From Pectinophora gossypiella (taxonomy: Eukaryota > Arthropoda > Insecta > Lepidoptera > Gelechiidae), in NCBI RefSeq assembly GCF_024362695.1, contig NC_065417.1:10347001-10411000 (forward strand): 64,000 bases of DNA, written 5' to 3'. The translations under genes were made by a program, and so were the position numbers. A model generated the notes under the pieces. It worked only from the letters and a program-made list of their open reading frames with translations. It did not search any database and was not told the DNA's origin. The first letter of the stretch is position 1. Every line of letters starts with the position of its first letter. Positions 22,346 through 34,484 of the stretch are shown here, piece by piece.

Positions 22346-23947
22346 TATAATTAAAACATATACTAGCCATCTCTGTTACGTTTTTGCCTATATACTACAT
22401 AGAGATAGAAAATAAAAGGCCACTCCAACTTTTCTATCAACTTTCTTTCCTGATCAACTTTTTGAATCGTGAAAAAGTAATATCCATTTCTTGAAAATTT
22501 TACGCCTGCCAACCCGTCACTTTCGGGTATCAGTCTCGTTTTGTTTGATGGACGCTTAGAAAAAGGTCTGTCGGAGAAAATGGATATCGGTCAACCTTCA
22601 AGAATTCAGTGAAGGGTGCATGATATAGGTAATGAGGATATTACATTTGGTTTTTATTTATTAGGTTCCCATTAGACCTTTAAAACATAGAATGCATTAT
22701 GTCACTCATCCCGGGCAAATACTAGAAACAGATTAGTCTGTTAAGTACTTAGGTACTTAAAATATCTTCTTCAATGTGGTGGACTGTCCATCATATTGAA
22801 GAAGATCATTATCAAGACTATCTATCATAGGTAAGTTGGAAATTCGGTGGCATTGCCTAAACTTGATGGTAGTACACAGCATTGAGTTGATATAACCCTT
22901 CCTCGCACTTCCTGACTTTTTAAAACAGCAATAATTTTGTTTGTCTTTTGTAAAGCGCCGTCTTACTTAATATATATATTAAAAAATACGTAATATTTTG
23001 TACTCCTTAATATTTAAGTAAGATTGAATTAGTGTTTTGTAGAACATTTGGAACAAATTAATTTAGTGAGTATATTATTATTCTGATAACGAATAAAAAT
23101 TATAACTATTTAAAAAAATCAGGAAAGGTGAACGGTAATATCAACTCTATATTATGGACTACCATAAAGTTGAGCCAAATAATTATGCCACCGATTTTTT
23201 TATTTATAATCTTAATAATAATAGGCTAGCAACCGGTCATCATACGGTTAATCATACCTATCTATCATATGTAACCGACTAATCGACGCTTATTACCAAA
23301 CAAAATCGTTGGTTTAATGGCTTAGGTGGCCACACAATTTCATAGTTATCAAACATGTAACTCCTGTCATTACAACAGTTATTCATAGCAATTATAATAA
23401 TTATGTCCTATGTAATACAATCGTATTAGGAACAATCAACGAATTCCTTAGTCCACTAAATGTCTCTTTGTTGCCGATACCCAATCATCATGGATTTAAG
23501 CGACAAGCTTTTAAATAACTTGGCCATTAGGCTGATTGCAGGCAATTTCCACCATTAAAAAGTTTGAAATTGTAGGTACTGATATAAAACCAGTGACGAT
23601 TTATGGTACCTACTTAATAGAAGATTTCAGATTTTTTGAGATTTATAAATCTAAGTGGAAATTATTCAACTTAAGTTGGACGGAGCTCAAAGTCATAAAT
23701 AGACAACTTGCATACACACTTGGCAACTATTTAAGAGTATATTATTTATTATGGCACTTTATTATTATTTTAATGTATTCATATCTTTATTAGCTAATTC
23801 TGTCCCACTGCAGAGCAAAGACCTTTTTAATTTTCTTCCACTCTTCCTTGTTCCCAGCCGGTTAGTGCCACTATTTTAGAAATAAATCCGCTACGTGTAT
23901 ATCATTGTCTGACGATTTCTGGGTATATTATATAACTTAAATATACA
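22346..23947. other. AT-rich interval, no gene seen
   Basis: Several short frames occur (for example 85 codons from 23536), but none resembles a protein family. Confidence 0.45.
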
Positions 23948-24045
23948 AGTTAGTGACATCGTAACGAAAACTTCGGGGCATTATTCAGACAATGATTCTG
24001 AGTTAGTATCATGTGGAATTTCCGTCGAAAAATTCATGCAATTTT
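23948..24045. mobile_element. MITE family K, left half only
   Basis: AGTTAGTGACATCGTAACGA followed by TTATTCAGACAATGATTCTG matches the left half of the copy at 10081. The right half is absent. Confidence 0.75.
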
Positions 24046-24197
24046 TGTGTTTTCAAATTATTTTATATTCTTTACTTTTTATACTTTTATGGCAAAAGGC
24101 TCGCCCCCAATTACATGGGACTTAAACATAGCTGGCGAGGAGTGGTTGTACTATTACACTTCTGGTGTAACGGGCGGAAAACAAGTATTGTTTTATA

Positions 24198-24323
24198 TAT
24201 TAATAAACTAATCTCAGCTGAGACTGCCCTTAAGATCATGCTCAAGTCTCTGTTTTTATATGAGAACTGTCACATTGACATGATCTTGAGGGCAGTCTCG
24301 AAGCTGAGATTAGTTTATTAATA
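24198..24323. mobile_element. Short MITE with about 40 bp inverted ends
   Basis: The left arm TTAATAAACTAATCTCAGC and right arm (inverse) pair, continuing through GAGACTGCCCT and AAGATCATG with a 2 bp indel and one change. The loop is about 40 bp. Confidence 0.85.
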
Positions 24324-25667
24324 CCACCCTTAGTTATTCTTAAGGTCCTGTCATGTATGGGTATTGTGGCGTGATGTAAATAATAAATAAATACAGGTGA
24401 CAGATTGCCAGTCCTGCGTCTATTAGGTATAAGATAGGTGACAGCATTCAGTATCGTCGCCCTAGCGTTATCCGGTTCCTACATGGTTCACTTATCTAAG
24501 CTAAAAATTAGACTGCTCCGGATTTTGACAGAAGCTTGTCTCTAAAGAATAAAAAATACCTACCTAATTTATCGTCATGTAGACTAAAACACGTTACGTG
24601 GTCATAGTTTTAAATTACAACTAAGTTTCATTACGTTTCGTAATTCACAAAATGTCAAGTAAATTATATAATGATAGTTCCAATTGATATTACTTACGCG
24701 TGAATATCATATGATCTTCGTAATAGCTATGTCTACTCAAGTGAATTAGTAGTGTAATGTAATATCATTCTATTTGAGTCTCAAAAAGTGTAAATAATTA
24801 TGTATAAAATAATTACATAGTTACACATTTTCAAACAAAAAGAGCCACATTGTTATTGAAAATTATTCTCCTCTCAAGAAAGCTTAATGTTCCTTATTAA
24901 TCTTTTTCGTTAAGAAGCGTGCGTTATTTTGTTATTTATCGGATGGTCGGGCGTTATTGCCACCTTCATTAATCTCCTGGATTCTTGAAGGAAATCCCGC
25001 AAAAAGCATTGTTACCCTTAATGATAAATGTTGGATCCTGTTTTGTCCCTTTCTTCCCCGTGTCGTCGTCCCCTTCGCCGTTTTTAAGGTAACTGTAATT
25101 TATCTATGAATTGTTCCGGACACTTTTATCTTTTCTTTTGAGGTTGGAGTTCGGATGTTCGGAAAGTGTGCTGCAGACTTTCCCATGATCTCCAACCGTT
25201 TGGAAAACGTGCGGATCTGAGTAGAATAAAAATGTTATTTTGGTACAAATATAAACATACGGAAGTCTATTGAAGTTTTTATTTCTCATACCCTGTGCAC
25301 AGAACGAAAAAGGTAAGTACTACGTACCCAAACAAAAACATATTGTAAACTGAATAAAGAATAATAGGCCAGAAATTCCCTTACTATCATTTATAATTAA
25401 AAAGGTATATAGTATATAACACGTTCGCAATTCAAACTAGACCTCAACCCCACTAATTGCAGTGACTACGCGCCATCCTTCTAGAATGTTCCCATTACGT
25501 TAATCGATGCCATTCCCCCCTGAATGGGACGCTACAAACACAGCAGTTAGCGACCGCCGATCCTCCCGTCCATGAACCGATTACGATGCATAATTTCACG
25601 TTTTGTTCACTGTTTCCTACAACAGAGACTTTAGTGATATACTGGTTATTTACAAGGGTTTATTTAC
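24324..25667. other. Interval with no recognised feature
   Basis: The patch at 25430-25585 is richer in C and contains CCATTCCCCCCTGAATGGGA; it may be unique sequence, but no frame is supported. Confidence 0.4.
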
Positions 25668-25775
25668 ACCCGCATTGGAGCAGCGTGGTGCAGTATGCTC
25701 CATACCCCCTCCGGTTGATTGAGGGGAGGCCTGTGCACAGCAGTGGGACGTATATAGGCTGTTTATGTATGTATG
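25668..25775 (+). mobile_element. SINE family B, 3' end only
   Basis: It contains GCATTGGAGCAGCGTGG, the GGTTGATTGAGGGGAGG region and CAGCAGTGGGACGTATATAG followed by a TGTATGTATGTA tail. Confidence 0.85.
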
Positions 25776-25850
25776 TACTTTCTACATAATCATTTGTCGT
25801 GATATCGTTTTTCAACATTGCCTGCAATTAAGTACAAAAACGATAAGAGA

Positions 25851-26121
25851 AGGGTTCCGTACCGTTAACTAGGCAAACAACAGTAAGTACACAAAAATAA
25901 GCCAAAATGTGGTAATTTATGGTAGCCTCCCTTAAATATTTGTTTTATTATGTTTTTAGTTTTGGTAGTACGCGACAACAGAAATACATAATTATCATGT
26001 GCGAAAATTTTAACTACCTGACTATCGCGGTACATGAGATATAGCCTGATGACGGACAGATGGACGGACAGCGGTGTCTTAGTAATAGGGTCCCGTTTTT
26101 AGCCTATGGGTTGGGAACCCT
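25851..26121. mobile_element. Family L element, complete
   Basis: Short inverted ends AGGGTTCC and GGAACCCT enclose a body with ACATGAGATATAGCCTGATG and GTCTTAGTAATAGGGTCCCG. It is a common arthropod dispersed repeat; no coding is present. Confidence 0.65.
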
Positions 26122-26224
26122 AAAAAGAACCCACTTATTTTTTGTATTTGATTATCATCTCACGAAATGATAAAGTGGCAATACAGACTTGAGACAAACT
26201 TATTTAGCAAATGCCCATTCATTC

Positions 26225-26330
26225 CACGGCTTGAACATCTGAAAATACCTCTTCCGCGCATTGGGAGGTGGCCTGTGCACAGTGGTAGGACATATATATT
26301 ATTATACCTACAATGTTTATGTACCTATTA
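26225..26330 (+). mobile_element. Degenerate SINE family B 3' end
   Basis: GAGGTGGCCTGTGCACAGTG, then GGTAGGACATATAT and TGTTTATGTACC, recalls the family B 3' end, with many changes. Confidence 0.5.
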
Positions 26331-26704
26331 TATATGGAATGTAATATCCTCAGTTACTGCCAAGGGTCGCTTCCTACCAAACAAAAAATAGTATGACACA
26401 AAAATCTGAATAAACGTTTCTTCTGACGCATAATTAATTGAGTTTTAAATGAGAATAATTAACAAAATGGTCTGTGGTTGTTTCCTTGAAGAAATAATCT
26501 GTTAATGCCCTGCTTTTGTCTTCATTAGAAGAGAAAAATTATAAATATTGCGCTTAGATGAAAAAAAATATTCCACATGTTTTGGAAGGTTTCCGTGATA
26601 GGAGTTTTTATCGCTATGCGAGGATTCTTTCCACTATATGAAAGACATTTTCACAGACTAACTGTTAATTATTTTTAATTATTTACCTACTTAATAACTG
26701 CTGC

Positions 26705-26808
26705 CATGTGAGCCATGTCAGGGGCCTTTGGAGGCTCAATAGTAACCCTGACACCAGGGTTGATGGGGTTGGTAATCCACCTCACAATCCACACGATAGA
26801 AGAAGAAG
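26705..26808 (+). mobile_element. SINE family A, 3' end only
   Basis: It holds the GAGCCATGTCAGGGGCC to AGAAGAAG portion. The duplication ACTGCTGC lies at 26697-26704 and 26809-26816. Confidence 0.85.
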
Positions 26809-27243
26809 ACTGCTGCAGTAAATGTATCATCATTAAAAACAATGCATAAAGTCACTTACACGAGAAAAGGTCTTAAAAAGTAATTACAAATTACAAATGT
26901 TCACTCGCACATCATTGAACTATTAAATAATAGATAGGTATACTTACTCAAAAAAGCTAAAAAAAAAAACATAAAAACGACAATTACAAGAAATTACCTT
27001 TCTTAAATGTAAGTCCCCGACGTGGATACTACCTATATAAGTAGATATTCTGTTTGTTTCAAGGAAAACAATAACGGATTATATAAAAAATATATTTCCT
27101 AACTCGCCTACTAGTACGGGATCGTATTGTAATAATATCTCACATACTTTTAGTACACACGTAGGGCTGGATTTCAGGTTGTCTATGAATCAATATGATT
27201 AACTTAACATTGAAGCCTAATACCACAAAGCGACTAGACATCT

Positions 27244-27394
27244 ACAGTCATGACTTGAGCAGTATAATGTACCCACTTTAGGACTCTGACGCACTAACAT
27301 ATTTGACATTTTAGTGAGACTTACAGTTCAATTTGTCAAAAAAGTTAATGTGAAATGGTACCAAAGTGTATACATATTAATGCTCGTGACCGTA
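27244..27394 (-). mobile_element. Family G short element
   Basis: A 150 bp reverse copy with ends ACAGTCATGA and CTCGTGACCGTA, forming short imperfect inverted termini. It contains CAAAAAAGTTAATGTGA in reverse orientation. Confidence 0.85.
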
Positions 27395-28681
27395 CTTCAC
27401 CATATTGACCGTGTCGCAAAACATAAAGTATTATAATTAGCTATGATAAAGTGACATTAAAAATCTCAATTCAGTGGAATTAAAACAGTCATCCCATAGG
27501 CAAATTTTAGGGAGTAATTTCACAAACTCGTTTCATAAAATTTGCTCAGTTCTATTAAAAAAGTTTTTTTTGCAACTCCATGAACAAATTTTAATTAGGC
27601 ACCACGCCGTTTTAGAAAAAGAAAGTGGGAGCGGAAGTGATTATTACACCACTTAAAAAGAATACAAATTTTCCGTAAGTAATTTTATGACAGCCTCATC
27701 TTGAAAGAGAAAAATAATTAGTCATGTTTTAATAATAATTAAAACTTCGAGAACTACAGATGCTTTATTATTCCGTTGCTTCTAAAGTAAAGTTAAACGT
27801 GGAAGAAAATGAGGCTATAACAACTCAGTGTTAGGTACCCAAACTCAATGTCAATTATTATCAACTAAGTATTTTACTTTAGAAACTTATTAGTAAATCG
27901 TTGCAGCAGGGTCTGAATATAGAATAAATAATACGTACAGAACGGTAACGCTCACTTTTAGAGGCTACTGCTGTCTACTTGTAAAAATGTAGATTCCTAT
28001 GATCTATAACGATTGATTCAGCTAGTGAAGTTCTCAAAAACAATTAAACTTAAAACATCAGGGAAGGCGTGTCACTCGTACGCTTTGGCAGCAAAAACTG
28101 GCTTAAACTCCAATCAATTTAAGGAGAATCAGAGAAGAATAGAATTAAAAAGAGATCCAATTAAATGCATCCAAGCCAGAGTGTCCGAGCAAAATAAATG
28201 GCCAACGGAAGAAAATTGCTTTATTTTCCTTAACTATCCTCTATTCACTGAATAGAATAACTCCATATAAATTGCGATGCGTTTTGCTGGGCTTTCAGTG
28301 TCATTTTTTATTTATGAATATGAAATTGTTCACTTTTTTAAATACAACTTTAAAAATAGTCAATTTGCAGTCAAAATCGCCGATAAATTTATATAGTACT
28401 GTGGTATTTGTGATGCGTTTGAAAAATAGCGACACTTAACATAAACTGTGGCGAGATTTGATCGTGAATAGGACAGTTATTCTGTCTGAAAAACAATAAA
28501 AAATAAAATCTTTTCCAGTTTCCTGCATATTCAGTTATCGTCTATTACGTTTATACACGGTCCTACTCACGAATATACTCAAATCATTTTTATTTGCTTT
28601 ATTTCAAATTATACCCAAAAGCTATGTGGCGAAAATAGCCTTAGGCAGTAAGGCCGCTTTTTGTACCATTTATGTGATTAC
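27395..28681. other. AT-rich interval, no gene seen
   Basis: An 80-codon frame at 28013-28255 has a fairly ordinary amino-acid mix but no recognisable motif or splice context. Confidence 0.4.
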
Positions 28682-28690
28682 GATTTTATG

Positions 28691-28989
28691 ATTTTAAGTG
28701 TGAGGAGCTCGGTGGCGCAGCGGTAAACGCGCTCGGTCTGCGATTGTTGAAGTTAAGCAACTTTCGCAAAGGCCAGTCACAGGATGAGTGACCATAAAAA
28801 AAGCTTTCATCTCGAGCTCCTCCGTGCTTCGGAAGGCACGTTAAGCAGTTGGTCCCGGCGTCATTAGCAGTCGTTAATAACCATCAATCAGCACTAGGCC
28901 CGTGTGATGGTTTAAGGCCCGATCTCCCTATCCATCCATAGGGAAGGCCCGTGCCCCAGCAGTGGGGACGTTAATGGGCCGATGATGAT
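28691..28989 (+). mobile_element. SINE family C, tRNA-like head plus 5S-rRNA-like segment
   Basis: The 5' part carries a tRNA A-box-like GGTGGCGCAGCGGTAAACGC. It is followed by GAAGTTAAGCAAC and then GGATGAGTGACC, in the same order as the internal control region of insect 5S rRNA. The shared central domain is at 28821-28859. The 3' end reads CAGCAGTGGGGACGTTAATG with a (GATGAT)n tail. A duplication GATTTTATG lies at 28682-28690 and 28990-28998; about 11 extra bases precede the head. Confidence 0.85.
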
Positions 28990-29436
28990 GATTTTATGTA
29001 CCTACTGTTTCTTTTGGCGCTATGAAGTCCTTTTGTATTATTATACAAACAAGATTTTCACTCAGAATTTGCTCTTGGAATCCGCACTCGACCACATAAA
29101 TGCATGCTTCAATTCCCCTGCGGATTAAGACAGCTAAGCAAATATTCCAGTGGCAAAATTCCAGGGATCCTTTCCTAAGGAGAGGGCTTATTAATTTCAT
29201 GGAATTCCGATGTCCTGTACTTTGAAAACAGGTAGACGGAACAAAAGGTCATTCATTATTTTGAAGGGTTCGTCTTGTTACCTAAATTTTGCATGAGCGT
29301 GTCTTGTAGTAGGGTTGCCAGAATTCGTCTGATAGTCTACAAATCAGATTTCTATGCTGCGGAAGCCACACATACTAAAATAAGTAGGTACGTAGTTACA
29401 AGAGCTGTATCAGAGTCCTCAAGCGACCCTAAGATC

Positions 29437-29454
29437 GGGGGGGGGGGGGGGGGG
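29437..29454 (+). repeat. G18 homopolymer
   Basis: Eighteen consecutive G residues. It is either a true poly-G tract or a length-uncertain sequencing homopolymer. Confidence 0.9.
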
Positions 29455-30177
29455 TGACGTCGGCTATCGCTAAATTCCGCCCACACGTAAGAAGTAGAAC
29501 CGCTTCAATTTATAAATTAACTTGTTACTTTTCCGACGTACATTATAGTCTTAATCATAAACACGCAACACGCTTCACTTATTTTTCAAGTATTTTCAAA
29601 ACCAAAAAGAAGTTTTAGACTTCATTGGAGCGTAACTATCAGAAGATAGAACTCGCTTTCCAGTCTAGTGAATCTTTTAACTTGAATTATTTGCTGATTT
29701 GGAAAATTTCAAAACTATTGCTCCCCTATGAAGTGTCACGGCCTTTTCTTTGTATTTCAATGAAGAGGCTATGAACTTTCAAACTAGCTATACACAAAAC
29801 TTGATGAGAATTGAATATTTCAATATTTATTTGGATTTGAGTATAAATCAATTACAAGTGTTTCGATTGTCCTAACAAATAGAAACTCACAACAAAAGAT
29901 AAACTCGACAAATAGACAAAAAAGAAAAAAAACCTAGTAATTGGAAAAAGGAATGGTATAATTACACTTAAATACGTAAGTGTATACCTACGTACTTCAT
30001 TTCCTATTTTTTAAATTGTTCGCACGCATCGCATTGGGTTGGCGCGCAGTTTGAAAAGAATTTGCGTTTTGTTTTCATAAAGTTGACGCAAAAAGATGGT
30101 GCGTTTCGTTGCCATTTACTGTATTGGTTATTGTAGGTATTGGCGGGAATGCCAGGGAATTGATGCTCTATGGCCGA

Positions 30178-30596
30178 GGCTTTTTGGCGGGAATGGAAAC
30201 GGGAAGGTTGCTTTCTTCATTGAATAATCTAAATAATCAATACAAAGTGGTGTTTTGTGGTTAATGATCGCATTAAGTTAGTCGGAAAACATTCGCGATA
30301 GTGTTATTATATCGGAATATTAAATAAACGAAGTGTACCTATCTATTTTCGCTTGGTGCCAACAAGCCTTTCAAGTTATGAAGCCATAACTCGAAAGTTT
30401 ATGCGGACTTTTGAGTTAATTCGTTTGGGGTTCAGAGTAGGAGTCTGCTCCGAGTGTGGGGGCTTAGGTTTCATCATTCATTGTCATCACCTTTCGTCAT
30501 TTAATTATTCATAATCATTAAAAAAATACATAAGACAATGCTTTTTGGGAATAGTTCCCTTTGCCTTGCTCTTCGGGGAAAACCAAATGAAACAAA
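30178..30596 (+). mobile_element. Retroposon family J, second copy
   Basis: It starts GGCTTTTTGGCGGGA, at essentially the same base as the copy at 3136-3538, and ends CCAAATGAAACAAA. The 13 bp duplication GCTCTATGGCCGA lies at 30165-30177 and 30597-30609. The two copies are similar throughout with scattered differences, so they are not recent. Confidence 0.85.
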
Positions 30597-30811
30597 GCTC
30601 TATGGCCGAACTCACTGACATACTTTATAGTATGTCATTGTATTTATTGTATTGTATTTTGTGTGTATTTCTTTATAGAAATAGACTTATAATTGCTAAG
30701 GATGTTTCTGAAAAAGCGTCCGAACCGTGTTTGTAATTGTACGTTTACATTAAATTATATACGTAATGTAAGTTCGTTTTCTCAAATTAAAATGTTATGG
30801 TTGTTAAAATA

Positions 30812-30969
30812 AGGCCCTGCGCAGACGACAGACTATCCGTGACGCACTTATATGCAGTAATGCGCCGGACTTTTTGCGCGTCGTGTGCGTTACTGCATAT
30901 AATTGCATAGGTTATATTTTCACAGACTAAAAAGTGCGTCACGGATAGTCTGTCGTCTGCGCAGGGCCT
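30812..30969. mobile_element. MITE with perfect 38 bp terminal inverted repeats
   Basis: The arms are 30812-30849 and 30932-30969, beginning AGGCCCTGCGCAGACGACAG, with no mismatch. A second, shorter inverted pair inside (TATGCAGTAA and TTACTGCATA) makes the element almost wholly self-complementary. No transposase frame is present. Confidence 0.9.
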
Positions 30970-31664
30970 ATGGAACAATATCGGTTGTAAAGTGCGTCGT
31001 CATTACGTCCATTGCGACTAAATGTGATCATGACACGCCGTCGCTTAATGACAAAATGCGCCGCTGACAATGTTTTTACAGAGAGTGGTACCAAGTCTTA
31101 TAATATTTATTTGTTTTCTTTGTACGAGGTCAATGTCGAAACTTTTGAAATGTTCATTATTTTATGCCAGGCACTGCAAATAGTTTTCTTGAAGCAGTAA
31201 GAAAGGTAAAGATAGATTGCTAACCAGCAGTTAACAGCTGATCAACCCATCACCCATGCGACAGTATAAAATCCCCACCCCGCATCAATTTTTGACCCTT
31301 CTGGAAATATAATCGTGAGCATAATTTGTATTCAAATTATTTAAGCACAACTTTCGAACAAGCTAACTTGCCCTTTATCGTAGGAAATTGATAGTTAATA
31401 CCCTGACTCTGCATGCACGGTAGATAACTAAGTTAGATTGCAGTCAACTATAGCACGATATGGTTGGGCAAATGGAACATAAATAAACCGGAATAGTTCA
31501 ATCTGTGGTGCAAAATTATGAATGGGTGTAACAGAATTTTAGGAAATGATTTTATATTTGTGTTTACAGCTGCCTGTATAGCTGCAGGGCATGTAAAAAG
31601 CGACTAATATATTGTTGTTCACTCCAAAGTGATGCACACACCCTAGACGCACCATACAAAAGTG

Positions 31665-31790
31665 TCTTCTCGTGTGTCGTCTAACGTGTAAGTTCGAGCG
31701 AGACAGATAGTCGGCGCTCCCTTTTACTCCTCAGTGGCTTACGGCCATTTGAGACTGAAGTAAGCCCCAGAGGTGGTGGGCTAAATCTAG
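31665..31790 (+). repeat. Dispersed repeat family E
   Basis: It contains GCGAGACAGATAGTC, CTCCCTTTTACTCCTCAGTG and GGCTTACGGCCATTT. The stretch is shared with 52.9/53.2 kb and, inverted, with 63.3 kb. Confidence 0.7.
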
Positions 31791-31797
31791 TGTAGAG

Positions 31798-31944
31798 TAC
31801 CGGTCACGAGCATCAATATGTATACACTTTGGTACCATGTCACATTACTTTTTTTGACAAATTGAACTGTAAGTCTCACTAAATGTCAAATATGTAAGTG
31901 CGACAGAGTCCTAAAGTGGGTACATTATATTGCTCATGACTGTA
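31798..31944 (+). mobile_element. Family G short element
   Basis: It runs from CGGTCACGAGCATCAATATG to GCTCATGACTGTA, and abuts a family E repeat on its left. Confidence 0.85.
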
Positions 31945-32458
31945 CACCTTTTGTATACTGCCATGATTTGGCTCGCCAACACACCATCACTCTGTACAGG
32001 CAGACCGTCCTGCATTGGCTGACTGTTTGTCTTGCTCTGTATTCAGATGACGTATGCGCCCGAGACAAGGATAGCTATATCAATACACTACATCTAGTTT
32101 GGCACCAGATACAAATTAGTGCGGGGGGTTACCCTTCTATAAGTAAGTACGTAGTATTACACTTTATTCTATGCCCAAACACAAATCATAAAGAAAAACT
32201 TTATAGGTTTATTTGTGAGAAAAAACTGTGAACATTCTAATCCACACGGTTCGTGGTATATTTAACTGTTCACAATCAAACTTCAGCAGTTTGTTCGGTG
32301 CGGGTTCCGTAAACACACCTGTCAGAGTGGTCACGAATTGAAAACCAACTGCCGGTAGACATGCGAAGATCGAAAGCGGGCTTTGTAAACGCATACGTAC
32401 CTATAAGAATCATCATGGTCGAGTGGTAGGTAAAATTCGCCAAATTACTTCCACGCTA

Positions 32459-32788
32459 ACGGCCTCTGTGGTCAAGTGGTTGAGCGTTGGGCTCACGATA
32501 CCGAGGTCCCGGGTTCGAATCCCGGTGGGGACACATCACAAAAATCACTTTGTGAACCCTAGTTTGGTTAGGACATTACAGGCTGATCACCTGATTGTCC
32601 GAAAGTGAGATGATCCGTGCTTCGGAAGGCACGTTAAGCCGTCGTCGGTCCCGGTTACTACTTACTGATGTCAGTTAGTAGTCGTTACATGAACCATGTC
32701 AGCCTTTGGCGGCTCAATAGTAACCTGCTGACACCAGGGTTTGCTGAGGTTGGTAATCCACCTCACAACCCACATGGTAGAAGAAGAA
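32459..32788 (+). mobile_element. Full-length tRNA-derived SINE, family A
   Basis: The 330 bp element has a tRNA-like head (A-box GTGGTCAAGTGG, B-box GGTTCGAATCC), a CACTTTGTGA segment, the central domain at about 32614-32654, a GGCTCAATAGTAACC region and an AGAAGAAGAA tail. The target duplication TTCCACGCTA is perfect at 32449-32458 and 32789-32798. The head is a SINE promoter, not a tRNA gene. Confidence 0.95.
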
Positions 32789-32931
32789 TTCCACGCTACG
32801 AATAGACTTGACCGGTCACCTATCGTCCCCTTGTAGTGAAAACCAAGTAAGCGCCATTCCGATGTGATTTTTGCTAAAAAACCAAACAAGGTTTAAATAA
32901 TAAGTGAGAGCCTTCAGCGCTCCCCATTTGT

Positions 32932-32990
32932 CCGGCCAAGTAGTTAATGCCATCTGCGGCAAATGTACAATAAGTCACGTAAAAAAAAGA
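32932..32990 (-). repeat. Short repeat family N, reverse
   Basis: CCGGCCAAGTAGTTAATGCC, ATCTGCGGCAAATGTAC, AATAAGTCACGTAAAAAAAA. Confidence 0.6.
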
Positions 32991-33137
32991 AAAAAAAATC
33001 TTTTTTTACTCGGAATAAAATAAATTAAAAGAAATAGAGGTTTTGGTGATGAAAATCGGCACCAGAATCAGATTTTTTTAAAAGGCGCTTATATGGTTTT
33101 CACTGTAAGCCGACGCTTTGTCATCATATTTTATTAC

Positions 33138-33262
33138 AACGGCCTTTGTAGTCCACTGCTAGGAGTGGTGCGGTCATTTCACAAAATTCACTTTGTGATG
33201 TCTATTTCGGGAAAAAATAACAGGTTGATTTCCTGATCGTCCACAAGTAAAATTATTTTTGC
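33138..33262 (+). mobile_element. Degenerate SINE head, family A-like
   Basis: It carries ACGGCCTTTGTAGTCCA, TTCACTTTGTGATG and TTCCTGATCGTCCACAAGTAA, which are recognisable but decayed parts of the family A 5' half. Confidence 0.55.
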
Positions 33263-33594
33263 CTCAATATTGTTTATCAGGTATCATCATCCCGTCCCCA
33301 TAAAAAACTGCTTTTATTTGACCTTTGCAGTTTTTTAATACTATTTCTACAATCCTATGATTGCGGGGTTTGTAAATGTAAAGTCTAGAAATCTCGGGAT
33401 CAGAAAAAGCTTCGGAATTAAAATTTCTACAGACAACCCTTACGAAAGAAGTGTTCATTATTCTTATCTTAGGACTTCGTATCAGTAAGTACTTAGTACC
33501 TGCAAGTTGTTTTCTGATTACTTACCTACTCGTGCATTTACCTACCTCGTGGCATGAGTTTATGTAGTAAGTAAGTAACTATTGTACCTACTTA

Positions 33595-33710
33595 TCTATT
33601 AGCTTTCCGCCCAAGACTTTGCCTGCGTGGACTTTGGTTATCGCGCGCGCCACGTTTTTCTATCCCCTTTTCATCCTCTCAGGACGTGACTTCTGGGATA
33701 AAAACTATGC
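33595..33710 (+). repeat. LINE-like 3' repeat
   Basis: CTTTCCGCCCAAGACTTTGC, CGTGGACTTTGGTTATCGCG and TGACTTCTGGGATAAAAACT follow the order of a common lepidopteran LINE 3' region. Confidence 0.5.
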
Positions 33711-34484
33711 TGCTTTCTTCTTTAGGTCACAGATTATCTTTATTAGAAATTTTATCTAAATCAGTAAGTAACATACAGACAGGCAGATATACTTACCATC
33801 GCATTTATAATAGAACTGAGTTGCATTCCAACAAAGCAGATATTAAATTTGTGTATGAAGGAGCACAGCGTTGATTGAAGAAGAATTTAAAAACAGCTGC
33901 TTCCACCAAGGCTGTGTGTTTCGCAGAACATAATGTTAGTATGAATTAATAAGCGTATTATAATAAACCTATTTCTTAACAAAAATAGTTATTTTATTTC
34001 AGAAACCTTTTAACAAGTAACGTACGTTCTATATAAATTAAGTCATTATTATTTTTTGCATTGTTCTATTTGTACGACCCTGTAAATTAATGTGAAAGAG
34101 CTGTAAATTTTATTTTATAGTTCATGCAAATAATATACTTATTCAGTCATAAAAGTTAATAATAGTTTATGTATGCCGTATTTGTGCTGTGAATATTTTA
34201 TAATGATGAACCCTTATTCTACGTATACGAACTGGATGAAAGTAAGTAATCGAAACATTTTATTTACTGATTTTAATACTAATACTGTATTTTTTAGCGA
34301 TGCGGCTCATCACCTATCATTGGTACTCAAAAATTATATAAGTACCTACTTAAGTACCACCTACACATGTCATAAATTTTACATTTTTCGATGTATATTG
34401 TCTGTTATAAAGGTGTTTGCATTGCATAGAAATAACAACAAAAAATATGAAGAAAACAAAAGATTTGCAAGACAGTTCATCGAG

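Noticed and set aside
32460..32531. Possible tRNA gene
   Set aside because: It has A and B boxes, but it is the head of a SINE with tail and target duplications, and the anticodon arm does not fold.
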